Shown here piece by piece: positions 13,003 to 20,370 of a stretch of DNA of 48,066 nt. How positions within the stretch are numbered: the stretch's first letter is position 1; the number at the start of each line of letters is the position of its first letter. Under the pieces are notes generated by a model. The model saw nothing but the letters and a program-made list of their open reading frames with translations. It made no database searches and was not told the origin of the DNA. The translations under genes were made by a program, and so were the position numbers. This DNA is from a virus: positions 1 to 48,066 of the IMG/VR virus record IMGVR_UViG_3300033148_003903. One strand, written 5' to 3'.

Positions 13003-13274
13003 AGGCTAACACCAAGTCCATTTTGATATTACTGATAGTGCCGGTGCTGTTCGTGCTGGTGATTGTCGGGTACGAGTTGAACGCCAGGGCCGCTGAGGCC
13101 CGGTACACAGACGCATACCACCAAGGCTACACCGCCGGCGAGTTGTTTGCGGTTCAGAAGATATTCGATTGCAATGATGCTGATATTATTTACTATAACG
13201 ACATTGATATTAGCTATTCCGACCCTAACGTGGACGTGATACGCTACAGTTTTGAAAAGGAGCCAACAGAATGA
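12999..13274 (+). CDS. Membrane-anchored small protein
   Basis: The 91-residue product has an N-terminal membrane helix or uncleaved signal (SILILLIVPVLFVLVIVG) and a periplasmic-facing acidic domain rich in Asp and Tyr. ATGA overlaps on both sides place it in the coupled run of tiny genes. Confidence 0.6.
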   Translation: MKANTKSILILLIVPVLFVLVIVGYELNARAAEARYTDAYHQGYTAGELFAVQKIFDCNDADIIYYNDIDISYSDPNVDVIRYSFEKEPTE

Positions 13275-13597
13275 AAACAAGTAAAGCGGTAGTATTATTG
13301 TTTGTATGTTTGGCGATATGCTTGATTGTGGGCTCGATGAGCAGCATGAGCGATGCTGGCTCGGCCCCGCGCGACATTGAGGCTGAAGTAGTGGCCCGGA
13401 CGATAGCCATGCTCCATGATCGCACAAGTGTCCTGGAGGACAACGCCAAGGTTCACGCTCAAGCCCTATTGGTTCAGCAACAGAAGATAGTTGCAATCGA
13501 GTCGGCAGTGGTTACACTATGGAAGTTGCACAACGATCCGAACCTGGGCCATTACGACCCGAATGAGGTGAAGGACGCTAATGAGGTGAAGAAATGA
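13271..13597 (+). CDS. Secreted or membrane coiled-coil protein with EVK tail
   Basis: The 108-residue product has a signal or membrane helix (VVLLFVCLAICLIVG), then a helical region with QALLVQQQKIVAIESAV. The size and layout recall inner-membrane spanins, but no partner is evident. The last residues are DPNEVKDANEVKK, two copies of the 18-base repeat that also supplies the next gene's ribosome site. Confidence 0.6.
   Translation: MKTSKAVVLLFVCLAICLIVGSMSSMSDAGSAPRDIEAEVVARTIAMLHDRTSVLEDNAKVHAQALLVQQQKIVAIESAVVTLWKLHNDPNLGHYDPNEVKDANEVKK
13556..13591 (+). repeat. EVK cassette: two 18-bp units
   Basis: GACCCGAATGAGGTGAAG (13556-13573) and GACGCTAATGAGGTGAAG (13574-13591) differ at three bases. 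They encode DPNEVK and DANEVK, and GAGGTGAAG followed by AAATGA gives the SD and start of the next gene. Confidence 0.85.
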
Positions 13598-13755
13598 CGC
13601 CTTGGTATGGCAAAGACGATGGTAAAGAGTTCGCACATTGCCCAGGTTGCGAAATCTGCGAGGAGCGGGAGCGGCGTGAACGGCGTGAACGCGAGCGAAT
13701 AAGTGCCGAGGTAAAGGACGCCAATGAGGTAAAGGATGCTAATAGCACAAGCTGA
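13594..13755 (+). CDS. Small Cys and Arg/Glu-rich protein with EVK tail
   Basis: The 53-residue product reads MTPWYGKDDGKEFAHC, has CPGCEIC and an RERRERRERER stretch, then AEVKDANEVKDANSTS. The start overlaps the preceding stop (ATGA). The EVK repeat occurs near its end but is followed by an extra STS, because the next gene begins inside the repeat in another frame. Confidence 0.55.
   Translation: MTPWYGKDDGKEFAHCPGCEICEERERRERRERERISAEVKDANEVKDANSTS
13705..13743 (+). repeat. EVK cassette: second cluster
   Basis: Encodes A-EVK-DAN-EVK-DAN in the frame of the 13594 gene. GAGGTAAAGG at 13726-13735 is the ribosome site for ATG 13736, which opens in a different frame. Confidence 0.8.
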
Positions 13756-13963
13756 ATATGCAGAGGTGCGAATAGAAGAATATGACGATGCTTTCCGTGA
13801 TACGCCAGGCATTTGCTGGCGCATGTTGGAATATCAGGCCCTTGAGGTTATTCATGTGATTACGAAAATAGTGATAACATTCAAGGTAGACTCGAACGGT
13901 CGTCAAATACGAGTATTTACATTTAAGGGTATTGCAAAGGATGCCAACGAGGCGAAGGAATGA
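13736..13963 (+). CDS. Hypothetical protein with EAK tail
   Basis: The 75-residue product starts MLIAQAEYAEVRIEEY, has a beta-like core (VITFKVDSNGRQIRVFTF) and ends AKDANEAKE. It starts within the EVK repeat of the previous gene, six bases after GAGG, and its own tail is a diverged copy (GATGCCAACGAGGCGAAGGA). Confidence 0.55.
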   Translation: MLIAQAEYAEVRIEEYDDAFRDTPGICWRMLEYQALEVIHVITKIVITFKVDSNGRQIRVFTFKGIAKDANEAKE

Positions 13964-14115
13964 CCGACGAGGATTGGGATATATACATCGCATCTCTTAA
14001 TGCACCGGAAGCGTGTGGTGCTTGTTCGTGCTGGTTTGATAATAAGTGCCGTTGCCTGGGACGTTGTGACAAAAAGCCCAACGAGGTAAAGGACGCCAAT
14101 GAGGTGAAGGAATGA
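13960..14115 (+). CDS. Small cysteine-rich protein with EVK tail
   Basis: The 51-residue product reads MTDEDWDIYIASLNAPE, then CGACSCWF, CRCLGRC and finally PNEVKDANEVKE. Seven cysteines suggest a small metal-binding protein. ATGA overlaps at both ends. Confidence 0.55.
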   Translation: MTDEDWDIYIASLNAPEACGACSCWFDNKCRCLGRCDKKPNEVKDANEVKE

Positions 14116-14255
14116 CTTGCGGCAATTGTCAAGAGGAGTTAGATACAACTGGCGTCGAATTCGGCGGTGAGTTAAAATGCTCAGCGTGTGGTAAAATAAA
14201 TGATTTGGCGTATGATACGGTTGTTGGATTGTATGTTGATGAGGTGAAGAAATGA
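14112..14255 (+). CDS. Small zinc-ribbon protein with EVK tail
   Basis: The 47-residue product reads MTCGNCQEEL, then KCSACGKIND and ends DEVKK. Two CxxC pairs make a classic zinc ribbon. The tail is a shortened EVK unit that forms the next ribosome site. Confidence 0.6.
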   Translation: MTCGNCQEELDTTGVEFGGELKCSACGKINDLAYDTVVGLYVDEVKK

Positions 14256-14404
14256 CGACATGGGGATTTGGTGTATTTATATTATCAGTTCTTGTATTTA
14301 TAGTGGCGGTTATTTCTACATGGATGAGCGGCTATTACTGGGGCAGACGAATTGAAAGGAATATTGCGATAGAGATAGATGAGGCCGATGAGGTGAAGGA
14401 ATGA
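14252..14404 (+). CDS. Small membrane protein with EVK tail
   Basis: The 50-residue product has one membrane helix (FGVFILSVLVFIVAVIS), then YYWGRRIERN and ends EADEVKE. ATGA overlaps on both sides. Confidence 0.6.
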   Translation: MTTWGFGVFILSVLVFIVAVISTWMSGYYWGRRIERNIAIEIDEADEVKE

Positions 14405-14652
14405 ATCGACGGACACTACTCAAGAGTTTAGCTACTCTGCCTTTCGTAGGCGGGTTATTTGGTGGTAAGGAGAAGGAAACTGAGAAGAATCTATTCTCGA
14501 TTGAGGAAGGGGAAACATTGGACGTCTGGTTGGAAGTCTCTGATGCAGATGAGTTTGTAGGCCCATTAGCGGCTATGAGACGTGCAGAAGGTTTTGATAA
14601 GTGGTTTGGTCGTGAGGTGTTTAGAATATTAAACAAAGTGAGTAATTTATGA
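14401..14652 (+). CDS. Hypothetical protein with Tat-like signal
   Basis: The 83-residue product starts MNRRTLLKSLATLPFVGG: a twin-arginine pair with LLK, a moderately hydrophobic stretch and glycine, as in a Tat signal peptide. The mature part is acidic (IEEGETLDVWLEVSDADEF). It is the last gene in the EVK-coupled run and itself lacks the tail. Tat signals in phage proteins are rare; it could be a chance N-terminus. Confidence 0.55.
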   Translation: MNRRTLLKSLATLPFVGGLFGGKEKETEKNLFSIEEGETLDVWLEVSDADEFVGPLAAMRRAEGFDKWFGREVFRILNKVSNL

Positions 14653-14655
14653 CAT

Positions 14656-14762
14656 AACCCCAAAAGACGGGCACGGCCGGGTAGCTCCCGGTTAGATGCC
14701 GGAAACCATCGAGCCTGACCGGGGGCCGCAGGGTAACACCTGCGGTCTTTTTCTTTTGGGTT
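14656..14762 (+). promoter_or_regulatory. Switch-like attenuator before the portal operon
   Basis: AACCCCAAAAGA (14656-14667) pairs with TCTTTTGGGTT (14752-14762) with one bulge. Inside, CCGGG (14677-14681) can pair with CCCGG (14687-14691), but CCCGGT (14687-14692) can instead pair with ACCGGG (14718-14723). A terminator hairpin CCGCAGG/CCTGCGG (14726-14745) with TCTTTTTC follows. The exclusive pairings plus terminator suggest conformational control. Confidence 0.5.
14726..14752 (+). terminator. Intrinsic terminator
   Basis: CCGCAGG, loop gtaaca, CCTGCGG, then TCTTTTT. Part of the larger fold at 14656-14762. Confidence 0.75.
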
Positions 14763-14772
14763 GGAGAATAGA

Positions 14773-14952
14773 ATGTTACTAAATGACCGTAAAATGTGGC
14801 CTGGCGGCTTAGGGCAGTTGAAGGCGAATACTTACCGCAACTACCCGCACCAGTTCGAGAGCTGGCGAGCTGCAAAAGAAGAATATCCGCAATGCCGGAA
14901 GTGTGGCCGGTCGCTATTGAGTGTTTCAAGGACAGGAATAGGATGCAAATAG
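14773..14952 (+). CDS. Small protein with C-terminal zinc knuckle
   Basis: The 59-residue product starts at ATG 14773, eight bases after GGAG, and has QCRKCGRSLLS with another cysteine at the end (GIGCK). Unknown function; first gene behind the attenuator and ahead of the portal. Confidence 0.55.
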   Translation: MLLNDRKMWPGGLGQLKANTYRNYPHQFESWRAAKEEYPQCRKCGRSLLSVSRTGIGCK

Positions 14953-14953
14953 C

Positions 14954-15181
14954 ATGATAAAGCGTTTTACTCAGACATCAGTAAACGATGAAGGTTGGCC
15001 CAGCTTAGGCCGCGAAGAATCCTCATTGCGTAATATCAATTGTGCTATGAAAGTGCAGGGGTTTAGTCCCTCACGGCCTCCGCGTATTATCCGAAGCAAG
15101 GAATTCCGTACAGATCGCAATGGTACGCGATATCCCGTTGAAATAGTTGAAGTGAGTATGGTTGGGAGAAGCATAGCATGA
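14954..15181 (+). CDS. Hypothetical protein, 75 residues
   Basis: Starts MIKRFTQTSVNDEGW one base after the previous stop and overlaps the next start by ATGA. Basic, with a probable beta hairpin (RNGTRYPVEIVEVSM). Not recognised. Confidence 0.5.
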   Translation: MIKRFTQTSVNDEGWPSLGREESSLRNINCAMKVQGFSPSRPPRIIRSKEFRTDRNGTRYPVEIVEVSMVGRSIA

Positions 15182-15447
15182 AGCTAAAAGGCAGACATCG
15201 CCCAGTACAGACGCAGCACAAGGGCAATACGGTCGATATTGTTCCGACCGGCCTGAAGTTTCGGGGCTGTATGATTGCTGTATTGGTTCCACAGTCTTCG
15301 CTTCACAACCCATTAGAGATAGCTCAGGCATACGTCAAGGGGACGAATGAGTGCGTTAAGAAGGCCAAAGAGGTGAGCGTGCGGGATATGGTCCTGGTAC
15401 AGGTTGAGGCGGCCAAAAAACTACAGGAGCAAATGGATGGGAACTAG
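15178..15447 (+). CDS. Hypothetical protein, 89 residues
   Basis: Starts MKLKGRHRPVQTQHKG, has a hydrophobic strand (GCMIAVLVPQSS) and a C-terminal helix with AAKKLQEQM. It overlaps the portal start by 11 bases and supplies its ribosome site. Unknown role. Confidence 0.55.
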   Translation: MKLKGRHRPVQTQHKGNTVDIVPTGLKFRGCMIAVLVPQSSLHNPLEIAQAYVKGTNECVKKAKEVSVRDMVLVQVEAAKKLQEQMDGN

Positions 15448-17155
15448 ATTTGAGGATATGACATTATACGACCGTGCCTGGGATCGTCAGGGCCGATTGG
15501 AGAGCATACGGACGCGCTGGGACGACGAGAGGGACGATGTAGTTGAATTGACCCGGCCCGACCTTTATCGCAAAGAGGACGAGCGTGGCCAATTCTTAGG
15601 GTCGTCTATAATGGAGGGCACGGCCCCCTGGGCGTTGCGGATAATGGCCTTGGGCTTTCAGGGTAGTCTCGTCAATCAGAACATGCAGTGGCGCGAATCT
15701 CAAATGGAGGACAAGCGATTCAAGGGCGTCGATGAAGTCAATAAATGGTTACAGGACGTGGACGAGGAGATGGGTTCCGACTACGCTCGGAGCAATTACT
15801 ACGACATTCTACCGAAATACACACTGGACGGACTCAGTATAGGCTCTCCGGTCATGTTAAGCGAGCGCGACGACGATGAGATTATGGTTTACATCGTTCC
15901 CCATTACACCGAGAATTACCTGTGGCGCGATCAGTTCGGGAACGATTTGGGCTATCATCGCAAATATAAGATGACGGCTCTGCAGGCGATGCAGAAGTTC
16001 GGCAAAGATAACCTTAGTCAAGTTACGAGAACGGCCCTTGAGAACGGCAATCATTGGGACGAATTCACGTTTTTGCAGGTGATATATTCGAGTCGAGACC
16101 CGATTCTCCAGGGCATTAAGGACGAGCGGATTCCTAATAGCCCCTGGGTGCAGTTCTATTTTCAGGAGAATACGCAGGGCGACGAGGACAAGAAGGCCCT
16201 CAAGGCCGATAGATGGCGGACGAAGCCGTTTGCCGCCTGGCATTACTGGCGTGAAGGGTTTGAGACCTACTCCCGAACGCCTGCGACTTTCGCTATTCAC
16301 GATATTAAGGGCGGCCAGCAGCAGTGGGAGTCGATGCACATAGCATCTGAAAAGACGGTACGGCCCGCCTGGTGGCTGGATGAAGCAATGCGAGGGATAT
16401 TGAGTTTCCTACCGGATGCGAAAAACTACGCTGATGCCCAGACTTACATGCGGCCGCCGATACCCATGCACCAAGGCATTAAATTAGCGGAGGGCTTACA
16501 GTTTGCCGAGCGGACGAATAAGGCCATTGAGCGATGGTTCATGGTCCCGATGTTCCAGGCTATCAATAGATTTGCCGCCGAGCATAAGCAGCCGCCGACA
16601 GCCTTTCAGGTCCAGCAGATGATCGGTGAGAACGCTCTACTGTTAGGCCCGGGCGTCGGTTCTTACGTGAACGGCCTATTGAAGCCTCAAGACGACAGGT
16701 TATTCGAGTTGAAGGCTGAACGTGATTTCGACGATTTCGGCAATTACCGGGAGTTCGGCTCAATTCCGCAGCCGCCTGATATTATCTTAAATGAGAGCGA
16801 CGGCAAGTTACAGACCGAGTTCATTGGCCCCTTGACTATCGCCCAGAAGCAGTTCCTTGTGAGCCGTAACGTTCAGGACAACCTTGCCCAGGTAGCGCCG
16901 CTAATCGAAATGAATCCCGACTGGATCGATAAGATCAAGGGTCCGGAGATTATAGAATACATTCTCGAACAGGGCAATATGCCCCAGCAGTTGATTACAC
17001 CCCAAGACGAATATGAATTGATGCAGGAGAACAAGGCGCGAAAGCGGGCCATTCAGGAGCTCTTAGCGTCTGGGGCGGACCTATCAAAGATCGTCAGTGA
17101 GTTGGGCGACGAAATCGATAAGAACAGTCCATTGGCGGCGTTAGTAGCAGCATGA
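15437..17155 (+). CDS. Portal (head-to-tail connector) protein
   Basis: The 572-residue product is the expected length and position for a podovirus portal, the 12-mer ring at the packaging vertex. It has the T7 gp8-type features GFQGSLVNQNMQW, a middle YLWRDQFGNDLGYHRKYKM, a long central helix region, and a Gln-rich C-terminus (EQGNMPQQLITPQDE). ATG 15437 is chosen, seven bases after GGAG. Neighbouring terminase and scaffold genes support the call. Confidence 0.85.
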   Translation: MGTRFEDMTLYDRAWDRQGRLESIRTRWDDERDDVVELTRPDLYRKEDERGQFLGSSIMEGTAPWALRIMALGFQGSLVNQNMQWRESQMEDKRFKGVDEVNKWLQDVDEEMGSDYARSNYYDILPKYTLDGLSIGSPVMLSERDDDEIMVYIVPHYTENYLWRDQFGNDLGYHRKYKMTALQAMQKFGKDNLSQVTRTALENGNHWDEFTFLQVIYSSRDPILQGIKDERIPNSPWVQFYFQENTQGDEDKKALKADRWRTKPFAAWHYWREGFETYSRTPATFAIHDIKGGQQQWESMHIASEKTVRPAWWLDEAMRGILSFLPDAKNYADAQTYMRPPIPMHQGIKLAEGLQFAERTNKAIERWFMVPMFQAINRFAAEHKQPPTAFQVQQMIGENALLLGPGVGSYVNGLLKPQDDRLFELKAERDFDDFGNYREFGSIPQPPDIILNESDGKLQTEFIGPLTIAQKQFLVSRNVQDNLAQVAPLIEMNPDWIDKIKGPEIIEYILEQGNMPQQLITPQDEYELMQENKARKRAIQELLASGADLSKIVSELGDEIDKNSPLAALVAA

Positions 17156-17436
17156 CCGAAAAAGAACATAAACTTGATACGGTGGATAATTTACGACGGA
17201 TATTAGTCTCTAATTATGCCAGATCGCCGGATCTCTTGCACCTGAGATTGGCGTATATGTTCAAGCCGATCGAAGGGGCGGCTCTACATAATAACACATT
17301 GACTGAGATTGAGACGATGATAGGTATTGACAATGTACCCCTTTTGTTAGAAGGGCTTGCCCGACACATAAACACTCTTTCAGGAGCAGCAGACCATGAC
17401 CGAAAAAGAACTGAACAAGATCAGAAAGAAGGATGA
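17152..17436 (+). CDS. Small hypothetical head-region protein
   Basis: The 94-residue helical product starts MTEKEHKLDTVDNLRRI. Its first 16 bases, with the base before, are repeated exactly at the next gene's start (17396). It overlaps the portal stop and the next gene. Possibly a small assembly factor; unknown. Confidence 0.55.
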   Translation: MTEKEHKLDTVDNLRRILVSNYARSPDLLHLRLAYMFKPIEGAALHNNTLTEIETMIGIDNVPLLLEGLARHINTLSGAADHDRKRTEQDQKEG

Positions 17437-17704
17437 CCTCGTCGCTATCGCTGAAGATATGGGTATCGAATTACCTGAACCCATGCCGACGATGCCGGTT
17501 ATCCGCAAGCTGATTGCAACTAAGAGCCCGGCGACAGACGAGGAGCAGACCCTCGGCGACGCCCTGGTGAGTCATCCTCGCAAGAAGGAGTTGAGGTTCT
17601 ACTTCTCGATGCGAAACGCCAGGTTCCGCACCGGCTTGACGAAGGACGAAATTGCAGACGGTACTGAGTTGGCCAAATCTCTCGGCCTGCCCGTACCCAA
17701 ATAA
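17396..17704 (+). CDS. Small hypothetical head-region protein
   Basis: The 102-residue product starts MTEKELNKIRKKDDLV and ends TKDEIADGTELAKSLG. Its 40-base overlap with the previous gene and the shared ATGACCGAAAAAGAAC start point to duplication of a start cassette. RBS CAGGAG. Unknown. Confidence 0.55.
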   Translation: MTEKELNKIRKKDDLVAIAEDMGIELPEPMPTMPVIRKLIATKSPATDEEQTLGDALVSHPRKKELRFYFSMRNARFRTGLTKDEIADGTELAKSLGLPVPK

Positions 17705-17713
17705 GGAGACACG

Positions 17714-18001
17714 ATGCCTGATACTGAAATGGCAGAGCATACGCGAATATTTGCTGAGCAGCAATGCGAAAGGAATCGAATAAGGCTGACAGCGGAGCGG
17801 GCCGAAGAATGGCTATTCGAGCAACCGGACTTGAAGGATAAGGTCGTGCATTTTCGAGGCGCCGACATAACGTGTTTCAGTAAGCACGCTTTAATGAGGT
17901 TGGTTGTTATGCTGAAGGCAATGTATGACAGAGAGACTTCGCGGCGGCAAAACGACAGGGAAATAATGAAACTATTCCACAGGAGCAATGAAGATGGCTG
18001 A
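17714..18001 (+). CDS. Small helical protein
   Basis: The 95-residue product is helical, with RIRLTAERAEEWLFEQP and a basic C-terminal half. RBS AAGGAG. It overlaps the scaffold start. Not recognised; likely an assembly-region protein by position. Confidence 0.5.
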   Translation: MPDTEMAEHTRIFAEQQCERNRIRLTAERAEEWLFEQPDLKDKVVHFRGADITCFSKHALMRLVVMLKAMYDRETSRRQNDREIMKLFHRSNEDG

Positions 18002-18707
18002 AGGCGACGGACAATTCCTTAACGAAGGCGAGTATGCCGATCTACCGGCAGAATCAAGACAGGCCCTAAGTAAGTATGCGACACCACGGGCAATTGCCGA
18101 TGGTTGCGTGGCCCACATGAAGGTATTGGGTCGGCCCTTCAAACTGCCTGAATCTATGGACGCTTTAGACGACGGCCAACGCGCCGAGTTCAAGGCGAAG
18201 ATGAACGCATTGAACGGCGTTCCGGCCACTATGGAGGGCTACGAATTCACGCACGGCGACGGCGTAGAGGTCCACGCTGAGACTGAGGCGGCTTTCAAGC
18301 AGTTCGCGTTCGAGAACGACGTATCTCCGGCTACGGCCCAAAAGCTCGTCGATTTCTGGAACGGGACGCAGACCCGCGCGAAAGCGGGCCAGGCCGAGAA
18401 GATAGCCGAGCGAAACAAAACCGGCTTAAAGACAATGAAAGACAGAGGCTGGACGGACGGCGATATGAAGAACGTCCAACTCTTATTGACTACCTATTCC
18501 ACGCACGATCCTGACAGTGCAGAGGGCAAGGCCGAACTCCAGGCCCTTGCCGACGATATGGACGCGACGGGAAATGGTAGCAATCCCCACCTGCTACTGG
18601 CTCTGAAGCAGATGTACGCAGACCTGAAAGCAGAGGGCAAGACATTTGAGAGCGCCGAAGCGAAAGGCGCGCCGAAAGGCGGTAGCGCATATTCGAGTAT
18701 GAAGTAA
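17994..18707 (+). CDS. Scaffolding protein
   Basis: The 237-residue product is acidic and helical. It has the scaffold-type opening YADLPAESRQALSKYA, a middle VPATMEGYEFTHGDG followed by AEAAFKQFAFENDVSP-like helices, and a low-complexity tail. Position directly before the major capsid gene supports the call. ATG 17994 is used because GGAG is eight bases away, against two for ATG 17988. It would direct capsid assembly and then leave. Confidence 0.75.
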   Translation: MAEGDGQFLNEGEYADLPAESRQALSKYATPRAIADGCVAHMKVLGRPFKLPESMDALDDGQRAEFKAKMNALNGVPATMEGYEFTHGDGVEVHAETEAAFKQFAFENDVSPATAQKLVDFWNGTQTRAKAGQAEKIAERNKTGLKTMKDRGWTDGDMKNVQLLLTTYSTHDPDSAEGKAELQALADDMDATGNGSNPHLLLALKQMYADLKAEGKTFESAEAKGAPKGGSAYSSMK

Positions 18708-18751
18708 GCTCTCGGAAAATAACTCAGATTCCCCGTAAAGGGCCTGATGCT

Positions 18752-18770
18752 GGCCGCAATAAGAGCGGCC
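18752..18770 (+). other. Hairpin in capsid leader
   Basis: GGCCGC, loop aataaga, GCGGCC in the 154-base gap before the capsid gene. There is no U-run, so it may protect or process the capsid mRNA rather than terminate it. Nothing else is seen in the gap. Confidence 0.4.
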
Positions 18771-18861
18771 GCCGAATACAGGCGTAAAGCGTTAGGTGAG
18801 CCCGCCATTGTTGGTGGATTCCTCTCCGAACAATCTAAAAATTTGTTATGGAGAAACCACA

Positions 18862-19872
18862 ATGGCTACTAAAGTAGTAGGGACTCAACTCAGCTTTGTT
18901 GAGTTGTGTAAGCGGCTCCATCCTGGCAATAAGGAATTGCTCGAAATATTCGAGGCAGTTGCAGAGAGCAATCCCATGCTCCTGCACATTCCTTTTGTCC
19001 AGTGTAATATGATATTCTCCCACAAGATCAACAGGAGAACATCATTGCCGCAGGGCACGTGGCGCAAGGCTTATCAAGGTGTTGCCAGTAGCGCCTCGCA
19101 GACCCAAGTTGTTGACGTTGGCACGGCCCTTCTCGAAGCGAGGAGCGAAATTGACGAGGTTCTCGTTGACGGCGCCCCGGGCGGACTCGAAGGACGGAAA
19201 GGCGTCCGCCGACAGGAAGACATGGCATTTATGGAAGGGCTGTCTCAGCAGATGGCCGATGCCCTAATCACGGAAACGGAAGCGGGACACCCCGAAAGGT
19301 TCAACGGCCTTCAGAACTATTTGAACGATCTCGATCAGACCACTGTTTTCGACGGTGGTAATGCGGGCGGAACGTCCATCTATGCCGTTAACTGGTCGCC
19401 CGCAACGGTATTCGGTATTTATCCGGCCGCCGCAGCGAACAGGGGTACGTTAGGCCTTGGCATTGACACGAACCCATCCGGCTCAAGCAATGAGAAGGAA
19501 AAGTTATCCGACGGCACTAATCCGTATTACGGCTATGTGACCAAGTTCACCTGGTGGACCGGCCTGGTAGTGCGGGACGAGTTAGCGGTCGGCAGATATG
19601 CCAATATCAACGCTACGGTCGGCGGCAGTGATTCCTTTGACGAGGACTTACTGATCCAACTGCTCGAATACGGGCACTTCCGGCCGAGACAGACTGCGCT
19701 TTACGTCTGCAAAGAGGTCAAGGCGCAGATGAGAATCCGACTCAAGAACAAAGGGAACGTCATGTTCGGTTTATCGACAGGTCTTTCGGGCGAGGAAATC
19801 CTAACGTTCGGCGAGACTCCCGTTTACCGCCACGACGCAATCAAGACCAACGAGTCCACTGTGACTTCGTAG
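18862..19872 (+). CDS. Major capsid protein
   Basis: The 336-residue product is the expected major head protein by order (scaffold, capsid, cement). It reads MATKVVGTQLSFVEL, has the conserved-looking LPQGTWRKAYQGVASS and a C-terminal TALYVCKEVKAQMRIR followed by ILTFGETPVYRHDAI, as in HK97-fold podovirus capsid proteins. ATG 18862 follows ATGGAGAAACCACA; a leader peptide start at 18796 lacks a ribosome site. Confidence 0.85.
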   Translation: MATKVVGTQLSFVELCKRLHPGNKELLEIFEAVAESNPMLLHIPFVQCNMIFSHKINRRTSLPQGTWRKAYQGVASSASQTQVVDVGTALLEARSEIDEVLVDGAPGGLEGRKGVRRQEDMAFMEGLSQQMADALITETEAGHPERFNGLQNYLNDLDQTTVFDGGNAGGTSIYAVNWSPATVFGIYPAAAANRGTLGLGIDTNPSGSSNEKEKLSDGTNPYYGYVTKFTWWTGLVVRDELAVGRYANINATVGGSDSFDEDLLIQLLEYGHFRPRQTALYVCKEVKAQMRIRLKNKGNVMFGLSTGLSGEEILTFGETPVYRHDAIKTNESTVTS

Positions 19873-19887
19873 AAAGGAGGTTTTACC

Positions 19888-20352
19888 ATGTTTTTGACAC
19901 TAATCGAAGAAATTTGGGACGCTCAGGTACTTACTACTGCCGAGTATTCCGATGATAACGGTAACGTCCTCGACCTGGAGCCTCAGAACAACATTCCGCT
20001 ACCGTCTGGCAATGTCCAGTTGGGGCCGGTGTACTTCAATCTATTGGTAGGAGTCGCGGCAGCCGGCATGGCAAGTGGCGCACATTTCGACATTCTCACG
20101 TCGGATAGTTCAGAGTTCAATTCGAGCGATAGGGTTATCGCGTCTATCGGTACGGATGATGTTCCTTTACTGACTACCGACCTTATCAAAGGCGCTGCCT
20201 TTAGCGTTCAGGTTCCGACCCGGATGCTGTTGAGATACGTTGGCGTTGGCTGGAATGTTGTAAGCGAAGCGGCGAGCGGCGATTTTGCAGTTGACGCCTG
20301 GTTCGGCACACATCCAATCGGCCCGATCAAAACTCAGATCGAGCCCAGTTAA
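19888..20352 (+). CDS. Bbp16-like capsid cement protein
   Basis: The 154-residue product has a beta-sandwich pattern: PLPSGNVQLGPVYFNLLVG, FDILTSDSSEF, IPLL-like strands and TRMLLRYVGVGWNVV. This matches capsid-decorating proteins of the Bbp16 type, which lie directly after the capsid gene. A very strong AAAGGAGG ribosome site suits a highly expressed virion protein. Confidence 0.75.
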   Translation: MFLTLIEEIWDAQVLTTAEYSDDNGNVLDLEPQNNIPLPSGNVQLGPVYFNLLVGVAAAGMASGAHFDILTSDSSEFNSSDRVIASIGTDDVPLLTTDLIKGAAFSVQVPTRMLLRYVGVGWNVVSEAASGDFAVDAWFGTHPIGPIKTQIEPS

Positions 20353-20370
20353 GGAAAGGAGCTTATTATT

